Of a stretch of DNA of 64,000 nucleotides, positions 38,643 through 47,847 are shown piece by piece (within the stretch, counting starts at the first letter, position 1; each line of letters opens with the position of its first letter). The notes beneath the pieces are model-generated. The model did no database searches, had not been told where the DNA came from, and worked only from the letters and a program-made list of their open reading frames with translations. The translations under genes were made by a program, and so were the position numbers. Origin of the DNA: Rhodocyclales bacterium (lineage in GTDB: Bacteria; Pseudomonadota; Gammaproteobacteria; Burkholderiales; Rhodocyclaceae). The DNA is taken from assembly GCA_016214145.1 (NCBI GenBank), contig JACRPA010000004.1, positions 106,605 to 170,604 on the forward strand, given 5' to 3'.

Positions 38643-40257
38643 GCCCTTCGCCATCACCCTCGACCCCGGCTCCTCGCTGGCCAATCGCACCGGCTCCTGG
38701 CGCACGAACCGGCCGGTGTATGTCGACCGCCTGCCGCCCTGCAACCACGCCTGCCCGGCCGGCGAGAACATCCAGGCCTGGCTGTTCCACGCCGAATCGG
38801 GCGACTACGAGGCGGCCTGGCGCGAGCTGGTGAAGAACAATCCGCTGCCTGCGATCATGGGCCGCGCCTGCTACCACACCTGCGAAAACGCCTGCAACCG
38901 CGGCAGCCTCGACGAGTCGGTGAGCATCCACGCTGTCGAACGCTTCCTCGGCGACGAGGCGCTGAAGCGCGGCTGGAGCGTCGCCCCCGGCCCCGACAGC
39001 GGCAAGCGCGTGCTGGTGGTCGGCTGCGGCCCGGCCGGGCTGTCCGCCGCCTGGCACCTGCGCCTCGCCGGCCATGCCGTGACGATCTTCGAGGCCAGCG
39101 CGCAGAGCGGCGGCATGATGCGCTTCGGCATCCCCAAGTACCGCCTGCCGCGCGAAGTGCTCGACGCCGAAGTGCGGCGCATCGTCGACATGGGCGTGGA
39201 ACTCAAATTCGACAGCCGCGTCGACGACCTGCTCGCGACGATGCAGGCGGGCAAATTCGATGCCTGCTTCCTTGCCGTCGGCGCCCACATCGCCAAGCGC
39301 GCCTACATCCCGGCCGGCGACGCCAGCAAGATCCTCGACGCCGTCTCCGTGCTGCGCGGCATGGAGGATGACGCGAAACCCCTGCTCGGCCGCCGCGTCG
39401 TGGTGTACGGCGGCGGCAACACCGCCATCGACGTCGCCCGCACCGCCAAGCGGCTCGGCGCCGAGGAATCGATCATCGTCTACCGCCGCACGCGCGAGAA
39501 GATGCCGGCGCACGACTTCGAGGTCGAGGAGGCGCTGCAGGAAGGCGTGCAGATGAAATGGCTGACCACCGTCAAGGAAGCCGGCGAGGCCAGCCTGATG
39601 GTGGAGAAAATGGCCCTCGACGAGAACGGTTTCCCGCAGCCGACCGGCGAGTTCGAGACCATCGAGGCCGACTCGCTGGTGCTGGCGCTGGGGCAGGACG
39701 TCGACCTGGGCCTCCTCGCCAAGGTGCCGGGACTGACTTTCGACAACGGTTCGGTCGCGGTCGACGCCGGCATGATGGCGGGACATCCCGGCATTTTCGC
39801 CGGCGGCGACATGGTGCCGGGCGAGCGCACCGTGACGGTGGCGATCGGCCACGGCAAGAAGGCGGCGCGCAACATCGACGCCTGGCTGCGCGGCGAAACT
39901 TATGCACCGCCGCCCAGGCACGAGGTCGCCACTTTCGACAAGCTCAACACCTGGTACTACGCGGACGCGCCGAAGACCGTGCAGCCGGTGCTCGACATCA
40001 TCCGCCGCCAGGGCACCTTCGAGGAGGTGCTGGGCGGGCTCGACGAGGGCAATGCCCAGTTCGAGGCGCGCCGCTGCCTCTCCTGCGGCAACTGCTTCGA
40101 GTGCGACAACTGCTACGGCGTCTGCCCCGACAACGCCGTCATCAAGCTCGGCCCGGGCAAGCGCTTCCGCTTCAACTACGACTACTGCAAGGGCTGCGGC
40201 ATCTGCGTCGCCGAATGCCCCTGCGGCGCGATCCGCGTGGAGCCCGAGACGATCTAA
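38635..40257 (+). CDS. NAD(P)H-linked flavoprotein/ferredoxin subunit of the 2-oxoacid oxidoreductase (GltD-like)
   Basis: 540 residues. The N-terminal Fe-S domain (CNHACPAGENIQAW, CYHTCENACNRG) and two Rossmann domains (VVGCGPAGLSAAWHL for FAD, VVYGGGNTAIDVART for NAD(P)H) match the glutamate synthase small-subunit family. The C-terminus is a two-cluster ferredoxin (CLSCGNCFECDNCYGVCP and CKGCGICVAECPCG). It would pass electrons from 2-oxoacid oxidation to NAD(P)+, or the reverse. In the Pad enzyme I recall, ferredoxin and flavoprotein are separate, so this appears to be a fusion. Confidence 0.88.
   Translation: MDKPFAITLDPGSSLANRTGSWRTNRPVYVDRLPPCNHACPAGENIQAWLFHAESGDYEAAWRELVKNNPLPAIMGRACYHTCENACNRGSLDESVSIHAVERFLGDEALKRGWSVAPGPDSGKRVLVVGCGPAGLSAAWHLRLAGHAVTIFEASAQSGGMMRFGIPKYRLPREVLDAEVRRIVDMGVELKFDSRVDDLLATMQAGKFDACFLAVGAHIAKRAYIPAGDASKILDAVSVLRGMEDDAKPLLGRRVVVYGGGNTAIDVARTAKRLGAEESIIVYRRTREKMPAHDFEVEEALQEGVQMKWLTTVKEAGEASLMVEKMALDENGFPQPTGEFETIEADSLVLALGQDVDLGLLAKVPGLTFDNGSVAVDAGMMAGHPGIFAGGDMVPGERTVTVAIGHGKKAARNIDAWLRGETYAPPPRHEVATFDKLNTWYYADAPKTVQPVLDIIRRQGTFEEVLGGLDEGNAQFEARRCLSCGNCFECDNCYGVCPDNAVIKLGPGKRFRFNYDYCKGCGICVAECPCGAIRVEPETI
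39729..39740 (+). repeat. GACTGACTTT core inside the GltD-like gene
   Basis: GGGACTGACTTT, preceded by GCCAAGGTGCC. It encodes GLTF in a non-conserved loop. Confidence 0.4.
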
Positions 40258-40309
40258 AGTTCCTCCGCCGCGGGCCGTTAACGTCGGAGCAGCCTTGTTC
40301 TGCCCCGAC

Positions 40310-41524
40310 ATGATCAAGAAAATTCCATTAAGCCAGCTCAAGCCTGGCATGTTCATCCACGACCTGAGCTGCGGCTGGATGGACCACCCCTTCCTGCGCA
40401 AGCAGTTTCCCATCGAATCCGGCAAGGATATCGCGAAGATCGGCGATGCCGGTATCCATGAGGTCTATATCGACACGGGCAAGGGCCTCGATGTCGGCGA
40501 TGCGCCGACCGAGGCAGAAGTGCGGCGCGCGCTGGAGCAGGAAATGATCGGAGTGGCCGAGCGCGAACCGGCCGCCGCCGCCGGCGCCTCCACCCGGGAA
40601 GAGCTGGCGCGGGCGCACAAGGTCCATGCGGAAGCCAATCTGATCGTGCGCGGCATCATGCGCGATGCGCGCCTGGGCCACCAGGTGCGGGTCGAGCAGA
40701 TGGAGCCGGTGGTGGAGAAAATCACGGCGTCCGTCCTGCGCAACAGCGGCGCCATGCTTTCGCTGACGCGCATCAAGAACAAGGACGATTACACCTTCCA
40801 GCACTCGGTCGGCGTCTGCGCACTGATGGTGGCGTTCAGCCGCGGCATGGGGCTGGACGACGAGACCATCCGCCAGGCCGGCATCGGCGGCATGGTGCAC
40901 GACGTCGGCAAGATGCAGACGCCGGACAAGGTGCTCAACAAGCCGGGCAAGCTGACGGACGAGGAGTTCACCGTGATGCGCCACCATGTCGTCGCCGGCC
41001 GGGAAATCCTCGAAATCACGCCCAACATCTCGCCGACCGCCCTGCAGGTCGCGGCGCAGCACCACGAGCGCTACGACGGCAGCGGCTACCCGAACCGGAT
41101 GAAAGGCGACGACATCTCGCGCATGGGGCAGATGGCGGCCATCGTGGATGTCTATGACGCGATCACCTCCGACCGCGTCTATCACAAGGGCATGGCGCCG
41201 ACCGATGCGCTGCGCAAGATGTTCGAGTGGAGCAAGTTCCATTTCAACCCGGAGCTGGTGCAGGCCTTCGCGCGCGTCATCGGCATCTACCCCGTCGGCG
41301 CGCTGGTCAGGCTGGAAAGCCAGCGCCTCGCCGTGGTGGTGGAGCAGCGCGAAGCCAGCATGCTGCAGCCGCTGGTGCGCGTGATCTTCGATGCCAAACG
41401 CAACTACCACCTGAAACCCGAAGACGTCGATCTCTCCCGGCCCATGGGCAAGGGCGGCGCCGATAAAATCGTCGGCCACGAGCTGCCGGAAAAATGGCTG
41501 ATCGACCCGATGAAATTCCTCTGA
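40310..41524 (+). CDS. HD-GYP domain c-di-GMP phosphodiesterase with DUF3391
   Basis: A 404-residue cytoplasmic signalling protein. N-terminal DUF3391 (IPLSQLKPGMFIHDLSCGW), then an HD-GYP domain with the metal-binding HDVGK and the hallmark HHERYDGSGYPNRMKGD. Expected to hydrolyse cyclic di-GMP. It lies alone after the oxidoreductase operon, with 52 bases between. Confidence 0.92.
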   Translation: MIKKIPLSQLKPGMFIHDLSCGWMDHPFLRKQFPIESGKDIAKIGDAGIHEVYIDTGKGLDVGDAPTEAEVRRALEQEMIGVAEREPAAAAGASTREELARAHKVHAEANLIVRGIMRDARLGHQVRVEQMEPVVEKITASVLRNSGAMLSLTRIKNKDDYTFQHSVGVCALMVAFSRGMGLDDETIRQAGIGGMVHDVGKMQTPDKVLNKPGKLTDEEFTVMRHHVVAGREILEITPNISPTALQVAAQHHERYDGSGYPNRMKGDDISRMGQMAAIVDVYDAITSDRVYHKGMAPTDALRKMFEWSKFHFNPELVQAFARVIGIYPVGALVRLESQRLAVVVEQREASMLQPLVRVIFDAKRNYHLKPEDVDLSRPMGKGGADKIVGHELPEKWLIDPMKFL

Positions 41525-41641
41525 AACCCGCCCCATGCCGGCCTTGTCGCCCTGACGCCAATCCCCGAACAGCGGAAGCTCTATAATCCTTCGTTATCCG
41601 CCCATCAGGCGGCCGCTGACAGCCAGTTACAGGAGGGGATC

Positions 41642-43543
41642 ATGGGAGCCAAATACCTGGAATTTCACCGCCGCTCGATCGAAGACCGCGACGCGTTCTG
41701 GACCGAACAGTCGAAAATGATCGACTGGCACAAGCCGTTCGGCCAGGTGCTCGACTATGGCAAGCCGCCCTTCGCCAAGTGGTTCGTCGGCGGCGAGACC
41801 AATCTCTGCCACAACGCGGTGGACCGCCACCTGAAGGATCGCGCCAGCCAGGCCGCGCTGATCTACATCTCGACCGAGACGGGCGAGGAGAAGACCTACA
41901 CCTACGCCGAACTGCACGCCGAAGTGCAGCGCATGGCGGCCGTGCTCGTCAGCCTCGGTGTCGGCAAGGGCGACCGCGTGCTGATCTACATGCCGATGAT
42001 CGCCGAGGCCATTTTCGCCATGCTCGCCACGGTGCGCATCGGCGCCATCCACTCGGTAGTGTTCGGCGGCTTCGCCGCCAACTCGCTCGCCACGCGCATC
42101 GACGACGCCCGGCCGAAGGTCATGATCACGGCCGACGCCGGCATGCGCGGCGGCAAGGCGGTGCCCTACAAGCACCTGGTCGACGAATCCCTGCGCCTGG
42201 CCGAGACGCCGGCGGAGAAAGTGCTGATCGTCAACCGCGGCCTCGACAAGGACATGCCGCTCGTCGCCGGCCGCGACCTCGACTACGCCACGCTGCGCGC
42301 GCAGCACATGAACACGCAGGTGCCCTGCACCTGGGTCGAGTCGAGCCATCCCTCCTACATCCTGTACACCTCCGGCACGACCGGCAAGCCCAAGGGCGTG
42401 CAGCGCGACACCGGCGGCTACGCCGTGGCGCTGGCCGCCTCGATGAAGCATGTCTACGCCGCCAACCCGGGCGAAACCTACTTCGCCACCTCCGACATCG
42501 GCTGGGTGGTGGGACACAGCTACATCGTCTACGGCCCGCTTATCAACGGCATGGCCACGGTGGTGTACGAAGGCACGCCGCTGCGCCCAGACGCCGGCAT
42601 CTGGTGGAAGATCGTGCAGGATTACAAAGTGACGGTGATGTTCTCCGCGCCGACCGCCATCCGCGTGCTGAAGAAGCAGGACCCGGCCTTCCTCAAGAAG
42701 TACGATCTCTCCTCGCTGCGCCATGTCTTCCTCGCCGGCGAACCGCTCGATGAGACGACGGCGCAATGGATCGCCGAGGCCCTGCAGAAGCCGATCTACG
42801 ACCACTACTGGCAGACCGAGACCGGCTGGGCGCTGCTCACCGGCCTGCCCGGTGTCGAGCCGCATGCGACCAAGTTCGGCAGCCCCTCCTTCCCCGCCTA
42901 CGGCTACGACGTGCGCCTGCTGCACGAGGAGACCGCCGAGGAAGTGCCGGCCAACGAAAAGGGCGTCGTCGCGGTGATTCCGCCGCTGCCGCCGGGCTGC
43001 ATGACCACGGTGTGGGGCCAGGACGAGCGTTTCGTGCAGACCTATTTCACCAGCTTCAGGAACAAGCTGATCTACACCACCTTCGACTGGGGCATCCGCG
43101 ACGAGGACAACTATTACTTCATCCTCGGCCGCACCGACGATGTCATCAACGTCGCCGGCCACCGCCTCGGCACGCGCGAGATCGAGGAGGCGGTGAGCGC
43201 CCATCCGGCCATCGCCGAGGTGGCCGTGGTCGGCGTCGCCGACCAGTTGAAGGGCCAGATGCCGCTGGCCTTCGCCGTGGTCAAGGATGCGGCCAGCGCC
43301 GCCACGCCGGAACTGCGCGCCGCGCTGGAGAAGGAAGTCATGGCCAAGGTGGACAGCCTGCTCGGCGCCATCGGCCGGCCCAAGCGCGTGTACTTCATCA
43401 CCCAGTTGCCCAAGACCCGCTCGGGCAAGGTGCTGCGCCGTTCCATCCAGGCCGTCGCCGAAGGCCGCGACCCCGGCGATCTGACCACACTGGACGATCC
43501 GGTCGGCATCCAGATGGTGAAGGACGCTGTCGGCGGCAAGTAA
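41642..43543 (+). CDS. prpE: Propionyl-CoA synthetase
   Basis: A 633-residue acyl-adenylate-forming enzyme (AMP-binding family). Motifs: YTSGTTGKPKGVQRDTGG, HYWQTETGW, DDVINVAGHRLGT and the catalytic Lys in RSGKVLRRSI. The QRDTGGYAVAL stretch and the length favour PrpE over acetyl-CoA synthetase. It has a GAGGGG ribosome site; a TATAAT at 41582-41587 may be its -10 box. No other prp genes adjoin it. A strong terminator follows. Confidence 0.9.
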   Translation: MGAKYLEFHRRSIEDRDAFWTEQSKMIDWHKPFGQVLDYGKPPFAKWFVGGETNLCHNAVDRHLKDRASQAALIYISTETGEEKTYTYAELHAEVQRMAAVLVSLGVGKGDRVLIYMPMIAEAIFAMLATVRIGAIHSVVFGGFAANSLATRIDDARPKVMITADAGMRGGKAVPYKHLVDESLRLAETPAEKVLIVNRGLDKDMPLVAGRDLDYATLRAQHMNTQVPCTWVESSHPSYILYTSGTTGKPKGVQRDTGGYAVALAASMKHVYAANPGETYFATSDIGWVVGHSYIVYGPLINGMATVVYEGTPLRPDAGIWWKIVQDYKVTVMFSAPTAIRVLKKQDPAFLKKYDLSSLRHVFLAGEPLDETTAQWIAEALQKPIYDHYWQTETGWALLTGLPGVEPHATKFGSPSFPAYGYDVRLLHEETAEEVPANEKGVVAVIPPLPPGCMTTVWGQDERFVQTYFTSFRNKLIYTTFDWGIRDEDNYYFILGRTDDVINVAGHRLGTREIEEAVSAHPAIAEVAVVGVADQLKGQMPLAFAVVKDAASAATPELRAALEKEVMAKVDSLLGAIGRPKRVYFITQLPKTRSGKVLRRSIQAVAEGRDPGDLTTLDDPVGIQMVKDAVGGK

Positions 43544-43558
43544 CTTCATCGCCGAAAA

Positions 43559-43600
43559 AAAACGGCCCGGTCGGCTCGTCCGCCCGGGCCGTTTTCTTTG
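43559..43600 (+). terminator. Rho-independent terminator of prpE
   Basis: A 12-bp stem AAAACGGCCCGG / CCGGGCCGTTTT with a 13-base loop, followed by CTTTG. Confidence 0.9.
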
Positions 43601-43648
43601 CCGGCGGGACAGGTATCATCAGCACTCCACACCCGTCGAGAAGCCGCC

Positions 43649-45691
43649 ATGCCCGCCATACCCGTCGAATCCATTCGCAACGTCGCCCTGCTGGGCCATG
43701 CCGGCGCCGGCAAGACCAGTCTGGCGGAAGCCCTGCTCGGCGCAGCCGGCGCGATCCCGTCCAGGAACGGCGATGGCGTCCTCGATTACGACCCGCTGGA
43801 AAAGGAGCACCGTCACTCCATCAAGCTGGCCTGCGCCCATTTCGACAGTGAGGGCGTGCGCGTGCACCTGCTCGACTCTCCGGGCTATCCCGACTTCACC
43901 GGGCAGGCCATCGCCGCGCTCGATGCGGTGGAGACCGCCGCCATCGTCGTCAATGCGCAGAACGGCATCGAAATCACGGCCAGCCGCATGGCCCTGTGGG
44001 CACAGACGCGCAAGCTGTGCCGCATCGTCGTCGTCAACAAGATCGACGCCGAGCGCATCGACCTGCAGAAGCTGCTGGAGGAACTGCAGGCCGCCTTCGG
44101 CCGCGAATGCCTGCCGGTAAACCTGCCCGCCGACGGCGGGAAGCGGGTGGTCGACTGCTTTTTCAACCTGGGCGGCGAGGCCACCGATTTCTCTTCCGTG
44201 CAGGGCGCCCATCGCGCCCTGGTCGAGCAGGTGGTCGAGGTGGACGAGACGCTCACCGAGCGCTACCTCGGCGGAGAGGAAATCGCGCCGGCGGACCTGC
44301 ACGACGCCTTCGAACAGGCTTTGCGCGAAGGCCATCTGCTGCCGGTGCTGTTCGTGTCGGCAAAAAGCGGCGCCGGCGTGCGTGAGTTGATCGACTTCAT
44401 CCGCCGCCTGGCGCCCAATCCGCGCGAGGGCAATCCGCCGCTGTTCGAGAAATGGGCCGGGGGCGACGCGGCCCGCGCCGAATTCTTCCAGTCCGTTCCC
44501 GGCCCGGGCGGCCATGTGCTGGCGCACGTCTTCAAGGTCGAGGTCGACCCTTACCTGGGCAAGGTCGCGGTGCTGCGCGTGCACCAGGGCACGGTTGCTG
44601 CGGGCATGCCGCTCTACGCCGGGGAAGTGCGCAAGCCCTTTCGCGTCGCGCATCTGTATGCCGTGCAGGGGAAGGCGCTGGAGCCGATCGGCGCGGCCGG
44701 CCCCGGCACGATCTGCGCCATCAACAAGGTGGACGAACTCGGCTTCGACATGGTGCTGCACGACGCGCCCGAGGACGCCGCCATCCATTTCCGCCCGCTG
44801 CCGATCCCGCATGCGGTGTATGGCCTCGCCGTCCGCGTCAAAAAGCAGAGCGACACGCAGAAGCTGGCCGAGGTGCTGCACCGTCTCGTCGCCGAGGACC
44901 CGGGCCTGCACGTCGAGCACGACCCGATCACCCACGAGGCGGTAATCCGCGGCCTCGGCGAGATGCACCTGTCGCGCGTCATGGAAAAAATGCGCGCCCA
45001 GTACAAGCTCGACGTCGACAGCCACCCGCCGACCATCCCCTACCGCGAGACTGTCACGATTCCCGCCGAGGGCCACCATCGCCACAAGAAGCAGTCGGGC
45101 GGCGCCGGGCAGTTCGGCGAAGTGTTCCTGCGCATCCGGCCGCTGGCGCGCGGCGAGGGTTTCCGCTTCGTCGACGAGGTCAAGGGCGGCGTGATCCCCG
45201 GCACTTTCATCCCCGCGGTCGAAAAGGGCGTGCGCGAGGTGCTGGGACAGGGCGCCGTCGCCGGCTTCCCGGTGCTGGATGTCGAGGTCACCGTACACGA
45301 CGGCAAGACCCATCCGGTCGACGGCAAGGAAATCGCCTTCATCGTCGCCGGCCGCAAGGCTTTTCTGGATGCCGTGGCAAAGGCCCGCGCCCAGGTGCTG
45401 GAACCGATCGTCGCGCTGAAGCTGACCGTTCCCGAGTCCGCCATCGGCGACACCTCCGGCGAAATCGCCGCGCGGCGCGGCCATGTTACGGCCACCGGAA
45501 CGGCGCGCGGCGGCATGGCGGCGCTCTCGGCACGCGCCCCGCTGGCCGAACTGACGGATTTCCAGAATCGCCTCAAGGCGCTCACCAGCGGACAGGGCAA
45601 CTACACCATGGAACTGGTCGGCTACGAGCCGGCCCCGCCCGCCGTGCAGTCGCGCCTGATGGCGGCCTTCCGGCCGCGCGATGAGCAGTAA
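43649..45691 (+). CDS. Elongation factor G-like GTPase (EF-G2 type)
   Basis: A 680-residue translational GTPase. G1 GHAGAGKTSL, G3 DSPGYPDF, G4 NKID, then domains II-V as in EF-G (YRETVTIPAEGHHRHKKQSGG in domain IV region). It differs from housekeeping EF-G by its shorter switch I and altered G2 and belongs to the EF-G-like paralogue group of uncertain function. It stands alone behind the prpE terminator. Confidence 0.88.
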   Translation: MPAIPVESIRNVALLGHAGAGKTSLAEALLGAAGAIPSRNGDGVLDYDPLEKEHRHSIKLACAHFDSEGVRVHLLDSPGYPDFTGQAIAALDAVETAAIVVNAQNGIEITASRMALWAQTRKLCRIVVVNKIDAERIDLQKLLEELQAAFGRECLPVNLPADGGKRVVDCFFNLGGEATDFSSVQGAHRALVEQVVEVDETLTERYLGGEEIAPADLHDAFEQALREGHLLPVLFVSAKSGAGVRELIDFIRRLAPNPREGNPPLFEKWAGGDAARAEFFQSVPGPGGHVLAHVFKVEVDPYLGKVAVLRVHQGTVAAGMPLYAGEVRKPFRVAHLYAVQGKALEPIGAAGPGTICAINKVDELGFDMVLHDAPEDAAIHFRPLPIPHAVYGLAVRVKKQSDTQKLAEVLHRLVAEDPGLHVEHDPITHEAVIRGLGEMHLSRVMEKMRAQYKLDVDSHPPTIPYRETVTIPAEGHHRHKKQSGGAGQFGEVFLRIRPLARGEGFRFVDEVKGGVIPGTFIPAVEKGVREVLGQGAVAGFPVLDVEVTVHDGKTHPVDGKEIAFIVAGRKAFLDAVAKARAQVLEPIVALKLTVPESAIGDTSGEIAARRGHVTATGTARGGMAALSARAPLAELTDFQNRLKALTSGQGNYTMELVGYEPAPPAVQSRLMAAFRPRDEQ

Positions 45692-45692
45692 T

Positions 45693-45720
45693 CGCCGTAT
45701 CGGGGAGACTGACTTTTTCC
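45693..45720 (+). repeat. GACTGACTTT element (28 bp copy)
   Basis: CGCCGTAT, CGGGGA, then GACTGACTTTTTCC, immediately after the stop of the EF-G-like gene. Confidence 0.65.
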
Positions 45721-45761
45721 TTCCCTGCTGCTGGAAGGGGTTTTCGTTCAGGCCCCTGGCT

Positions 45762-45775
45762 TTGATCCACGTCAA
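45762..45775 (+). promoter_or_regulatory. FNR/Dnr-type box upstream of ubiU
   Basis: TTGAT, CCAC, GTCAA: one mismatch from the TTGAT-N4-ATCAA consensus, 56 bases before the ubiU start. Anaerobic activation of O2-independent ubiquinone synthesis is the obvious reading. Confidence 0.65.
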
Positions 45776-45830
45776 TCACGCCCGGCCGGGCCACCCCTAG
45801 ACTGCCACCTCCCCGGAAGATTTCACGCCC

Positions 45831-46844
45831 ATGCTCACCGGCAAGCCCTTCGAACTCGTCTGCCCGGCCGGCGCCCTGCCGTCGCTGAAGGCCGCCGTCG
45901 ACAACGGCGCCGACTGCGTCTACACCGGCCTCAAGGACAACACCAACGCGCGCAACTTCACCGGCCTGAATTTCGACGATGCGCAGTTGCGCGAGGGCAT
46001 CCGCTACGCCCACGACCGCCGCGTCAAGGTGCTGCTGGCGCTCAACACCTATCCGCAGACGTCGACTTGGGGGCGCTGGACCGCCGCCGTGGACAAGGCG
46101 GCCGACTTCGGCGTCGACGCCGTCATCCTGGCCGACCCCGGCCTGATGGAATACGCGAAGACGAAGCATCCGCAGCTGCGCCTGCACCTCTCGGTGCAGG
46201 GCTCGGCCACCAGCTACGAGGCGATCAATTTCTACCACGAGCAGTTCGGCATCCAGCGCGCCGTGCTGCCGCGCGTGCTGGCCATGCCCCAGATCGAACA
46301 TGTGGTGAAGAACACGCCGGTGGAAATCGAGGTGTTCGGCTTCGGCGGCCTGTGCGTCATGGTGGAAGGCCGCTGCGCGCTGTCCGCCTACGTCACCGGC
46401 GACTCGCCCAACACCGTCGGCGTCTGCTCGCCGGGCAAGGCGGTGCGCTACGAACAGACCGAGCGCGGCATGGAGACGCGCCTCAACGGCGTGCTCATCG
46501 ACCGCTTCGCCGAGGGCGAGAAGACCGGCTATCCGACGCTGTGCAAGGGCCGCTTCGAGGTGAACGAAGAGACCTATTACGCCATCGAGGAGCCGACCAG
46601 CCTCAACACCCTCGAACTGCTGCCGAAGCTGATGGAGATCGGCGTCAAGGCCATCAAGATCGAGGGCCGCCAGCGCAGCCCGGCCTACGTCGCGCAAGTG
46701 ACCAAAGTCTGGCGCGAGGCGATCGATTCCGCCCTGCGCAATCGCCAGGGCTACGCCGTGCGCGAATCCTGGATGGCGGAGCTGAACAAGGTCTCCGAGG
46801 GCAGCATGCACACGCTCGGCGCCTATTACCGCCCATGGAAATAA
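45831..46844 (+). CDS. ubiU: O2-independent ubiquinone hydroxylation protein UbiU
   Basis: A 337-residue protein of the U32 peptidase-like family. With UbiV it hydroxylates the ubiquinone ring without O2, using prephenate as oxygen donor. The four Fe-S cysteines are in GGLCVMVEGRCALS, VGVCSPG and PTLCKGRF. The FNR-type box upstream and the following ubiV and ubiT make the assignment firm. A GTAGGTCGG repeat separates it from ubiV. Confidence 0.92.
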   Translation: MLTGKPFELVCPAGALPSLKAAVDNGADCVYTGLKDNTNARNFTGLNFDDAQLREGIRYAHDRRVKVLLALNTYPQTSTWGRWTAAVDKAADFGVDAVILADPGLMEYAKTKHPQLRLHLSVQGSATSYEAINFYHEQFGIQRAVLPRVLAMPQIEHVVKNTPVEIEVFGFGGLCVMVEGRCALSAYVTGDSPNTVGVCSPGKAVRYEQTERGMETRLNGVLIDRFAEGEKTGYPTLCKGRFEVNEETYYAIEEPTSLNTLELLPKLMEIGVKAIKIEGRQRSPAYVAQVTKVWREAIDSALRNRQGYAVRESWMAELNKVSEGSMHTLGAYYRPWK

Positions 46845-46859
46845 ACGTAATTCGGACAT

Positions 46860-46916
46860 GTAGGTCGGCCTTCAGGCCGACAACAATGGCTGAAGTCGGC
46901 CTGAAGGCCGACCTAC
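46860..46916. repeat. GTAGGTCGG palindromic repeat, copy 7
   Basis: A two-hairpin copy (GTAGGTCGGCCTTCAGGCC ... GGCCTGAAGGCCGACCTAC reversed partner) inside the ubiU-ubiV gap. Confidence 0.9.
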
Positions 46917-46929
46917 GAAAGCGGCAGCC

Positions 46930-47823
46930 ATGAAATTGGCCCTTGGTCCTCTCCTCTATTACTGGCCGCGCCAGCAGGTCATCGATTTCTACGAGGAAAT
47001 TGCGAAGACACCGGTGGACATCGCCTACCTCGGCGAAACGGTCTGCGCCCGCCGCCATGAATTGCGCGTGCAGGACTGGGCGGAGATCGCAGCCAAACTC
47101 GCGGCCGCCGGCAAGCAGGCCATCCTCGGCACGCAGACCCTGATCGAATCCGAATCCGACCTGAAGACCCTGCGCCGCGTCATCGACGAGAAGGGCTTCC
47201 TCACCGAAGCCAACGACATGGGCGCCGTGCGCATCCTCGCCGCGGAGAAACGCCCCTTCGTCGCCGGCCCCTTCCTCAACGTCTTCAACGCCGCCACCCT
47301 GTCCATGATGGCGCGCCTCGGCGCAAGCCGCTGGGTGATGCCGGTCGAGATGTCGGCGGCCTCGCTGGCCGATTTGCAGGCGGCGCGCCCGGCCGGACTG
47401 GAAACCGAGGTGTTCGCCTACGGCCGACTGCCGCTGGCCTTCTCGGCGCGCTGCTTCACCGCGCGCCACTTCAACCTGCAGAAGGACGACTGCCAGTTCA
47501 AGTGCCTCGATTTCCCCGACGGCCTGCTCATCAGGACGCGCGAGGGCGAGGAATTCCTCACGCTCAACGGCATCCAGACGCAATCCTCGAAGGTCTACAA
47601 CCTGATCGGCGAAGTCGACGCCATGCGTGCGCTGGGTGTCGATGTGCTGCGCATCAGCCCCCAGTCACAGCACACGATCGAACTGCTGCAGGCATTCCAC
47701 GACCGCATGCACGGCACGCTCGATCCGTCCGCCGCACGCGAAAGGCTGGCCGGCCTCGGCCTGGCCGAACCCTGCAACGGCTTCTGGTACGGCAAACCCG
47801 GCCTCGACCAAATTGCCGCCTAG
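46930..47823 (+). CDS. ubiV: O2-independent ubiquinone hydroxylation protein UbiV
   Basis: A 297-residue partner of UbiU. Fe-S cysteines in GETVCARRHEL near residue 38, and ARCFTARHFNLQ with KDDCQFKCLD around residues 177-197. The start MKLALGPLLYYWPR is typical. Allows ubiquinone synthesis in anoxic conditions, consistent with a denitrifying lifestyle. Confidence 0.92.
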   Translation: MKLALGPLLYYWPRQQVIDFYEEIAKTPVDIAYLGETVCARRHELRVQDWAEIAAKLAAAGKQAILGTQTLIESESDLKTLRRVIDEKGFLTEANDMGAVRILAAEKRPFVAGPFLNVFNAATLSMMARLGASRWVMPVEMSAASLADLQAARPAGLETEVFAYGRLPLAFSARCFTARHFNLQKDDCQFKCLDFPDGLLIRTREGEEFLTLNGIQTQSSKVYNLIGEVDAMRALGVDVLRISPQSQHTIELLQAFHDRMHGTLDPSAARERLAGLGLAEPCNGFWYGKPGLDQIAA

Positions 47824-47847
47824 GCGGACGCACGGTAGACTGCTCGC

